A DNA stretch of 64,000 nucleotides from Pseudomonas sp. MYb118 (GTDB lineage Bacteria > Pseudomonadota > Gammaproteobacteria > Pseudomonadales > Pseudomonadaceae): contig NZ_JBFRXN010000003.1 in assembly GCF_040947875.1 (NCBI RefSeq), positions 806,001 through 870,000 on the forward strand, in the 5' to 3' direction. A program made the translations under genes and the position numbers. Below are positions 57,159-64,000 of the stretch, piece by piece (position 1 is the first letter of the stretch; each line of letters begins with the position of its first letter). Below the pieces are notes generated by a model that had not been told where the DNA came from, did no database searches, and was given only the letters and a program-made list of their open reading frames with translations.

Positions 57159-59233
57159 GCGATGCACAACTGGAAATACTGGCGACCCAGGCGGGCCTGG
57201 CGGTGGACTGGATCGACGCCAATGGCCGAGCGCAAAAAGTCGAGCCGGCGGTTTTACGCAACGTACTGATTGGCCTGGGTCACCCGGCCGCCACCACCCA
57301 GGAAATCGACGCCAGCCTGCTGGAATTGCAACAGGTGCAACTGACCCGGCACCTGCCGCCGCTGTTGACCGTCGACTTTGGCGCAGGCCTGGATCTGTCG
57401 CGCTACTTCGCGCCTGAAACCCCGTGCGAGGTTCACCTCGAAGACGGCGCCCGCCTCAACCTGAAACTCAACGGCGAGGCCGTATTGCCCGGGTTGATCC
57501 CGGTCGGTTACCAGCACGTCGACATCGACGGCCAGTCGTTTACCCTGGCCGTGGCACCGACCCGCTGCTACAGCGTCGGCGATGCCGTGGACAATCCGAT
57601 CCCGCGTGCCTGGGGCCTGAGCGTGCAGTTGTATTCGCTGCGCCGGCCCGGCGACGGCGGATTCGGCGACACCCAGGCCCTGGAAGATCTGGTGCGGGTG
57701 GCCGGTGAACGCGGTGCCGAAGCGGTAGCGATCAGCCCGCTGCACGCGATGTTCAGCAGCGACACGCAACGCTACAGCCCCTACTCGCCCTCCAGCCGCC
57801 TTTTCCTCAACAGCCTGTACGCCGCCCCCGGAGCGATCCTCGGTGAACGTGCCCTGCGTACGGCCATCGACAGCACCGGACTGGCGGCCGACCTCAAGCA
57901 TCTTGAAGCGCTGCCGCTGATCGACTGGCCCGTTGCCGCTGAAGTCAAACAGCGCGTGTTGCAGGCGTTATACGAAGGCTTCGTCCACGGCGAACACCCC
58001 CTGCACGCCGACTTCAGCAGTTATCGCCATGCCGCCGGCGAAGCCCTGGAAAATCACTGCCGCTTCGAAGCGATTCAGGAAATCCGTGCAGCCAAGGGCG
58101 AATCGCTGGACTGGCGCGAGTGGCCCGAACAATGGCGCGACCCGCGCAGCGCCGCATTGGCGGCCTTCGCCGAAGAGAACGCCGGGCGCATCGGTTACTT
58201 TGCCTTCTGCCAATGGCTGATCACCCGCTGCCTGGAACGTGCGCAAGCGGCGGCCCGCAGCGCCGGCATGAGCATCGGCCTGATCGCCGACCTTGCGGTC
58301 GGGGCCGACGGCGGTGGCAGCCAGGCCTGGAGCCGCCAGGATGAATTGCTCGCGTCACTGACCGTGGGTGCGCCGCCGGATATTCTCAATCGCCAGGGTC
58401 AGGGCTGGGGCATTTCCGCGTTTTCCCCCGAAGGCCTGGTGCGCAATGGCTTTCGCGCGTTCATTGAAATGCTGCGGGCCAACTTCGCCCACGCCGGCGG
58501 CCTGCGCATTGATCACGTCATGGGCCTGCAACGACTGTGGGTGATTCCCAATGGCTCGCCGCCCGCTGACGGGGCCTACCTTTATTACCCCATCGACGAC
58601 CTGTTGCGCCTGTTGGCGCTCGAATCCCATCGCCATCAGGCCATCGTCCTCGGTGAAGACCTGGGCACAGTGCCCGACGGCCTGCGGGAAAAACTCATAG
58701 CCCGCTCGATCCTCGGCATGCGCGTGATGCTGTTCGAGCAGGACAACGCACACTTCAAGCCGATACTCGACTGGCCCGACAGCGCCCTCGCCACCACCAG
58801 CACCCATGACCTGCCCACGCTCAATGGCTGGTGGCATGGTCGCGACATCGACTGGAACTCCAGGCTTGGCCTGGTCGATGGCCAGGGTGAAATCGACTGG
58901 CGCCAGCACCGCGAACGTGAACGCGAGGGGCTGCGCCGGGTGCTCAGCGAAGACCCGCAGAACTTTCGCGAGGAACACAACGAAACCGACCAGGTGCTCG
59001 ACGCGGCCATTCGCTTTCTCGGCCACACCCGTGCGCCGCTGGTGTTGCTGCCGCTGGAGGATGCCCTGGGCATTGAGCAGCAGGCCAACCTGCCAGGCAC
59101 GGTGCACACTCACCCGAACTGGTCGCGCCGCCTGCCCGGCGACAGCGAAACCCTGCTCGACGGCGACGACGCCGCCCGACGCCTGGAGTTGCTGGCCTGT
59201 GCGCGCCTTCAGGCTGCCGAGCGTGACCGATGA
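57155..59233 (+). CDS. malQ: 4-alpha-glucanotransferase (amylomaltase)
   Basis: A 692-residue GH77 enzyme that transfers alpha-1,4-glucan segments, releasing glucose and lengthening chains for TreY. Active-site elements are the nucleophile D453 in LRIDHVMGLQRLW, the acid E501 in VLGEDLGTVPDGL and THDLPTLNGWW with the third acid. GH77-specific phrases are SVQLYSLRRPGDGGFGDTQA and YSPYSPSSRLFLNSLY. The N-terminal extension of about 140 residues is common in proteobacterial MalQ. Overlaps by 4 bp with treZ before it and treY after it. Confidence 0.93.
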   Translation: MSDAQLEILATQAGLAVDWIDANGRAQKVEPAVLRNVLIGLGHPAATTQEIDASLLELQQVQLTRHLPPLLTVDFGAGLDLSRYFAPETPCEVHLEDGARLNLKLNGEAVLPGLIPVGYQHVDIDGQSFTLAVAPTRCYSVGDAVDNPIPRAWGLSVQLYSLRRPGDGGFGDTQALEDLVRVAGERGAEAVAISPLHAMFSSDTQRYSPYSPSSRLFLNSLYAAPGAILGERALRTAIDSTGLAADLKHLEALPLIDWPVAAEVKQRVLQALYEGFVHGEHPLHADFSSYRHAAGEALENHCRFEAIQEIRAAKGESLDWREWPEQWRDPRSAALAAFAEENAGRIGYFAFCQWLITRCLERAQAAARSAGMSIGLIADLAVGADGGGSQAWSRQDELLASLTVGAPPDILNRQGQGWGISAFSPEGLVRNGFRAFIEMLRANFAHAGGLRIDHVMGLQRLWVIPNGSPPADGAYLYYPIDDLLRLLALESHRHQAIVLGEDLGTVPDGLREKLIARSILGMRVMLFEQDNAHFKPILDWPDSALATTSTHDLPTLNGWWHGRDIDWNSRLGLVDGQGEIDWRQHREREREGLRRVLSEDPQNFREEHNETDQVLDAAIRFLGHTRAPLVLLPLEDALGIEQQANLPGTVHTHPNWSRRLPGDSETLLDGDDAARRLELLACARLQAAERDR

Positions 59234-62019
59234 GTGCGCCTCGCGCCACGCTGCGCCTGCAATTTCATAAGGGCTTTACCCTCGATCAGGCGGTGCCGCT
59301 GGTGCCCTACTTCGCCCGCCTGGGCATCAGCCATGTCTACGCCTCACCCTTGCTCAGCGCCCGCGCCGGTTCCATGCACGGCTACGACGTGGTCGACCCC
59401 ACCCGGGTCAACCCGGAACTGGGCGGCGAAGCGGCACTGCGGCGGCTGGTCGATGCCCTGCGCGCCCACGATATGGGGCTGATCCTCGACATCGTCTCCA
59501 ACCACATGGCCGTCGGTGGCGGCGACAACCCCTGGTGGCTGGACCTGCTGGCCTGGGGCCGGTTGAGCCCTTACGGCGAGTTCTTCGACATCCAGTGGCA
59601 TTCCCCCGACCCGCTGATGGAAGGCCAGTTGCTGCTGCCGTTCCTGGGCAGCGATTACGGCGTTGCCTTGCAGGACGGCACCCTGCCCTTGCATTTCGAT
59701 GCGCAGCGCGGTGCCTTTCATGTCGAGCACTACGACCACCATTTCCCGATCTGCCCGATGCACTACGGTGAATTGCTGCGCGCTGACCACGAGCAGCTCA
59801 AGGCATTGGCCGACCGCTTCAGCACCTTGAGCTACCAGACCGACGCCCACAGCCTGGCGAGACCGCTGCAAGAGGAACTGCGCGAGCTGGCCCGCGACCC
59901 GGCGGTGTTGCAAACCATCGAGCGCAACCTCAAGAGCTACGACTCTCAGACCGCGGACGGTTTCCAGCGTCTGCACCAGTTGCTGGAGCAGCAGAGCTAC
60001 CGACTGGCCAGTTGGCGCACGGCGGCAGACGACATCAACTGGCGGCGCTTTTTCGATATCAACGAACTGGGCGGCCTGCGCGTCGAACGCCCCGCGGTGT
60101 TCGAGGCGACCCACGCGAAAATTTTCGAGCTGATCGCCCAGGGCCTGATCGACGGGTTGCGCATCGACCACATCGACGGCCTGGCCGACCCTCGCGGTTA
60201 CTGCCGCAAGTTGCGCCGTCGGGTCGACAGCCTGTCGCCGCAGCGGCACTTGCCGATCTACGTCGAGAAGATTCTCGGTGAAGGTGAAACCCTGCACCGC
60301 GACTGGTCGGTGGACGGTACCACCGGCTATGAATTCATGAACCAGTTGTCGTTGCTGCAACACGACCCTGCCGGCGCCGACACGCTTGGCCAGTTGTGGC
60401 AGCGCGTCAGCGAGCGGCCCGCGGACTTTGCCCAGGAAGCGCAACTGGCACGCCAGCAGATCCTCAACGGCTCGCTGGCCGGTGATTTCGAGAGTGTCGC
60501 CCAGGCTCTGTTGCAGGTGGCCCGCGACGACCTGATGACCCGCGACCTGACTCTTGGCGCGATCCGCCGGGCGTTGCAGGAACTGATCGTGCACTTCCCG
60601 GTGTACCGCACCTACATCAGCCCCTGTGGTCGCTCGGCGCAGGACGAAGTATTTTTCCAGCAGGCCATGGACGGCGCCCGACAAACCCTCGGCGAAGCCG
60701 ACTGGCCGGTGCTCGATTGCCTGGCCCGCTGGCTCGGCGGCGAGACCTGGCGCCAGCGGCCAAGGGGGCGTTCGCGCAAGATCCTGCGGCATGCCTGCGT
60801 GCGTTTCCAGCAACTGACCTCGCCAGCGGCGGCCAAGGCCGTGGAAGACACCGCGTTCTACCGCTCGGCGGTGCTGTTGTCGCGCAACGACGTGGGATTC
60901 AGCACCGAACAGTTCAGCGCTCCGCCCGCCGACTTCCATGCCGAGTGCCTCAATCGTCTGCAAACTTTTCCGCACAACCTGCTGGCCACCGCCACCCATG
61001 ACCACAAACGCGGCGAGGACAGCCGCGTCCGGCTGGCGGTGTTGAGCGAGCGCAGCGCCTGGTTCGCCGAGCAAGTGCCGCTGTGGCAAACCCTGGCCCG
61101 ACCGTTGCGCGAAGACGACCACATGCCCTCGGCCGGCGATGAGCTGATTCTGTATCAGGCCCTGCTCGGCAGCTGGCCATTGGATCTGCACAGCGACGAC
61201 AGCGCCGCCCTGAAGGACTACACCCAACGGGTGTGGCAGTGGCAGCAGAAAGCCTTGCGCGAGGCCAAACTGCAAAGCAGCTGGAGCGCGCCCAATGACG
61301 CCTACGAACAGGCCAGCCGGCAGTTTCTCGAACGGTTGCTGCAAAGCACCGAGGGCGAATGGTTGCGCAGCGCCCTGGAAAAAGCCGCGATGGCCATCGC
61401 CGTGCCTGGCGCCCTCAACGGCCTGGCGCAAACTTTGCTGCGCATGACCGTGCCGGGCATACCTGATCTTTACCAGGGCAACGAGTATTGGGACTTCTCG
61501 CTGGTCGATCCGGATAACCGGCGCCCGGTGGATTACGCCAGCCGCCAGCAGGCCATCGCCAGCGATCTCGAGCCGCAGGCGCTGCTGGCCAACTGGCGGG
61601 ACGGGCGCATCAAGCAAGCCTTGATTGCCCGCACATTACGCCTGCGCGCCGAGCATGCCGAGCTGTTCAGTCGTGGCAGCTACGAGGCGCTGGAAGTGGT
61701 CGGCAGTGAGGCCCATCGGGTGCTGGCGTTTGCCCGTACCCATGGGCAACAACGGGCCATCGTGATCGTGCCGATTCGCTGCGCCGGGCTGCTGAAAAAC
61801 AGTGCCGAACCCCACGTTGACGCGCCCCGTTGGGGCGATACGCGGGTGCAATTACCGTTCACCTCCCCTGAAGAAAATCTGAAGGGACTTTTTGCAAGCG
61901 TCGCAGTCACAAAAAACAGGGAACTGACGATTGGCGCTGCGCTGGGAGACTTCCCGGTCAATCTCTTTATCCAATCCTTGAGTTCGGTTCAGGAGCATGG
62001 CGATGAGTACAGACGATAA
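59230..62019 (+). CDS. treY: Malto-oligosyltrehalose synthase
   Basis: A 929-residue GH13 enzyme that isomerises the reducing-end alpha-1,4 bond of a maltodextrin to the alpha,alpha-1,1 bond of trehalose. Visible motifs are SHVYASPLLSARAGSMHGYD at the N-terminus, LDIVSNHMAVGG, the nucleophile D313 in LRIDHIDGLADPRGY, the acid E346 in IYVEKILGEGE and TATHDHKRGEDSRVRLAVLS. The YASPL and HGYD region is specific to TreY. It overlaps malQ at its start by 4 bp and the DUF2934 gene at its end by 17 bp. Confidence 0.95.
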   Translation: MSAPRATLRLQFHKGFTLDQAVPLVPYFARLGISHVYASPLLSARAGSMHGYDVVDPTRVNPELGGEAALRRLVDALRAHDMGLILDIVSNHMAVGGGDNPWWLDLLAWGRLSPYGEFFDIQWHSPDPLMEGQLLLPFLGSDYGVALQDGTLPLHFDAQRGAFHVEHYDHHFPICPMHYGELLRADHEQLKALADRFSTLSYQTDAHSLARPLQEELRELARDPAVLQTIERNLKSYDSQTADGFQRLHQLLEQQSYRLASWRTAADDINWRRFFDINELGGLRVERPAVFEATHAKIFELIAQGLIDGLRIDHIDGLADPRGYCRKLRRRVDSLSPQRHLPIYVEKILGEGETLHRDWSVDGTTGYEFMNQLSLLQHDPAGADTLGQLWQRVSERPADFAQEAQLARQQILNGSLAGDFESVAQALLQVARDDLMTRDLTLGAIRRALQELIVHFPVYRTYISPCGRSAQDEVFFQQAMDGARQTLGEADWPVLDCLARWLGGETWRQRPRGRSRKILRHACVRFQQLTSPAAAKAVEDTAFYRSAVLLSRNDVGFSTEQFSAPPADFHAECLNRLQTFPHNLLATATHDHKRGEDSRVRLAVLSERSAWFAEQVPLWQTLARPLREDDHMPSAGDELILYQALLGSWPLDLHSDDSAALKDYTQRVWQWQQKALREAKLQSSWSAPNDAYEQASRQFLERLLQSTEGEWLRSALEKAAMAIAVPGALNGLAQTLLRMTVPGIPDLYQGNEYWDFSLVDPDNRRPVDYASRQQAIASDLEPQALLANWRDGRIKQALIARTLRLRAEHAELFSRGSYEALEVVGSEAHRVLAFARTHGQQRAIVIVPIRCAGLLKNSAEPHVDAPRWGDTRVQLPFTSPEENLKGLFASVAVTKNRELTIGAALGDFPVNLFIQSLSSVQEHGDEYRR

Positions 62020-62329
62020 ACGCATTCGCGAATTTGCCTATCAGATCTGGGAGTCGGAGGGCAAACCGGAAGGCCATGAGGCCCGCCACTGGGAAATGGC
62101 GCGCAAACTGGCTGAAGCCGAAGCCCTCGCCCCGAAAAAATCGCCCAAGGCCAGCGGCAGCAAAACGCCCGCCACCAAGACGGCCACCGCCAAGGTCGCG
62201 AACGGCAAGGCGGGCGAGCCGAAGGCCAAAGCCAAGGCCAAGCCGGCCGCGGCGGCGAAGGTCGTGCCGCCTGGGGAAAAGTCCGCCGAAAAGAAACCCC
62301 GCGCAGCACGTAAACCGCCGGCGGTCTGA
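62003..62329 (+). CDS. DUF2934 protein with lysine/alanine-rich tail
   Basis: A 108-residue protein. Residues 5-40 form the DUF2934 motif IREFAYQIWESEGKPEGHEA then RHWEMARKLA, a short helix pair of unknown function. Residues 45-108 are low-complexity and rich in Lys, Ala and Pro (KAKAKAKPAAAAK, KKPRAARKPPAV), resembling histone H1-like or AlgP-like tails that bind nucleic acids or polyanions. Start at 62003 is chosen because AGGAG is then 7 nt upstream; an ATG two codons earlier is too close. It overlaps treY by 17 bp, so it belongs to the trehalose operon. Function unknown. Confidence 0.8.
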   Translation: MSTDDKRIREFAYQIWESEGKPEGHEARHWEMARKLAEAEALAPKKSPKASGSKTPATKTATAKVANGKAGEPKAKAKAKPAAAAKVVPPGEKSAEKKPRAARKPPAV

Positions 62330-62349
62330 CGTTTAACCCGTGAACCGAG

Positions 62350-62387
62350 CGTGGCGAGTGATCTCGCCACGGTGGACGAATTCGTCC
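62350..62387. other. Two adjacent hairpins between DUF2934 gene and glgX
   Basis: CGTGGCGAG (62350-62358) and CTCGCCACG (62363-62371) form a perfect 9-bp stem with a TGAT loop; directly after it GGACGAATTCGTCC (62374-62387) is a perfect 14-bp palindrome, followed by CGAAAAAAA. There is no U-tract in either direction that would make a canonical terminator, so a protein-binding site, mRNA-stabilising structure or processing site is possible. Confidence 0.55.
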
Positions 62388-62413
62388 CGAAAAAAACCAA
62401 CTCAACTCTATAC

Positions 62414-62515
62414 CTGTAGGAGCGAGCTTGCTCGCGATGGAGTCACAGGCACCGCAGGGTGTCAGGTATCCAGCGTCATCGTTGGCGACCATCGCGAGCA
62501 AGCTCGCTCCTACAG
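62414..62515. repeat. REPIN before glgX
   Basis: Forward REP 62414-62438 and reverse REP 62491-62515 enclose the core with GGGTGTCAGGTATCCAGCGT and CATCGTTGGCGACC, the same class as the 14.4-kb array. It separates glgX from the upstream tre genes by repeat sequence. Confidence 0.92.
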
Positions 62516-62546
62516 GGATGGCAACATCGCCCTTGCAGGAGCCCCT

Positions 62547-64000
<1,454 letters not shown>

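Noticed and set aside
59344..61617. Minus-strand open frame of 757 codons opposite treY
   Set aside because: Shadow of treY: the plus-strand protein has all catalytic motifs, while the antisense product has the Gln/Val/His bias typical of reversed high-GC genes.

Overview
The window is chromosomal DNA of a fluorescens-group Pseudomonas. This rests on the high GC content, the dense coverage with the GGAGCGAGC/GCTCGC REP palindrome family (about 40 copies in 64 kb), and gene sets typical of that group: the arn lipid A operon with ugd, a split pqiA, the glgA-treZ-malQ-treY-glgX block, sfnG, and efeUOB with an extra M75 lipoprotein-like gene. No rRNA, tRNA, CRISPR array, phage or IS element was seen. 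Nearly all coding sequences are intact. The exception is arnD-arnT, which carries five single-base frameshifts within 1.5 kb.

Layout. 1-2.1 kb: end of a DUF2955 membrane protein, a glycine-zipper periplasmic protein and an AraC regulator. 2.3-6.2 kb: a glutamylpolyamine-type catabolic cluster (glutamine synthetase-like ligase, polyamine-binding protein, FAD oxidase). 6.5-7.0 kb: a RelE/ParE-type toxin-antitoxin pair. 7.1-10.5 kb: pqiA-pqiA-pqiB-pqiC envelope lipid-transport operon. 10.6-14.4 kb: Fe(III) ABC transporter with a candidate Fur box. 14.4-14.9 kb: tandem REPIN array. 15.2-24.0 kb: arnBCADTEF-ugd for aminoarabinose modification of lipid A. 24.5-26.5 kb: an MFS transporter and an HPP membrane protein. 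26.8-29.0 kb: valine-type catabolism (3-hydroxyisobutyryl-CoA hydrolase, acyl-CoA dehydrogenase).

29.1-36.1 kb (minus strand): a five-enzyme module and AraC regulator that together fit activation and beta-oxidation of 2-methyl-branched acids (the isoleucine route). 36.2-40.6 kb: HscC, a membrane-anchored J-domain protein and a DUF3829 protein, translationally coupled. 40.6-45.0 kb: efeU-efeO-efeB-efeM iron uptake behind a candidate Fur box. 45.1-47.8 kb: pssA (minus), then an autoregulated-looking TetR gene and a DUF1348/NTF2-like gene. 47.9-51.6 kb: sulfur-linked genes (SfnG, a SfnC/DszC-like flavoprotein, a TSUP transporter). 51.6-53.2 kb: nudC and a crotonase (minus). 53.8 kb to the end: glgA-treZ-malQ-treY-DUF2934-glgX (truncated by the window edge) for alpha-glucan and trehalose metabolism.

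Operons are tight: ATGA stop/start overlaps recur in the polyamine, pqi, iron, arn, hscC and tre blocks. REPINs sit mostly between convergent genes or between operons, but several lie inside operons (between the ligase and binding-protein genes, thiolase and dehydrogenase, efeU and efeO, DUF2934 and glgX), where they could tune mRNA stability. The observations most worth following are the arnDT indel cluster, the HscC/J/DUF3829 triad, the REP-derived C-terminus of the EfeU permease, the TetR gene that looks leaderless with an operator inside its promoter, and the DUF2934 gene with a histone H1-like tail in the trehalose operon.
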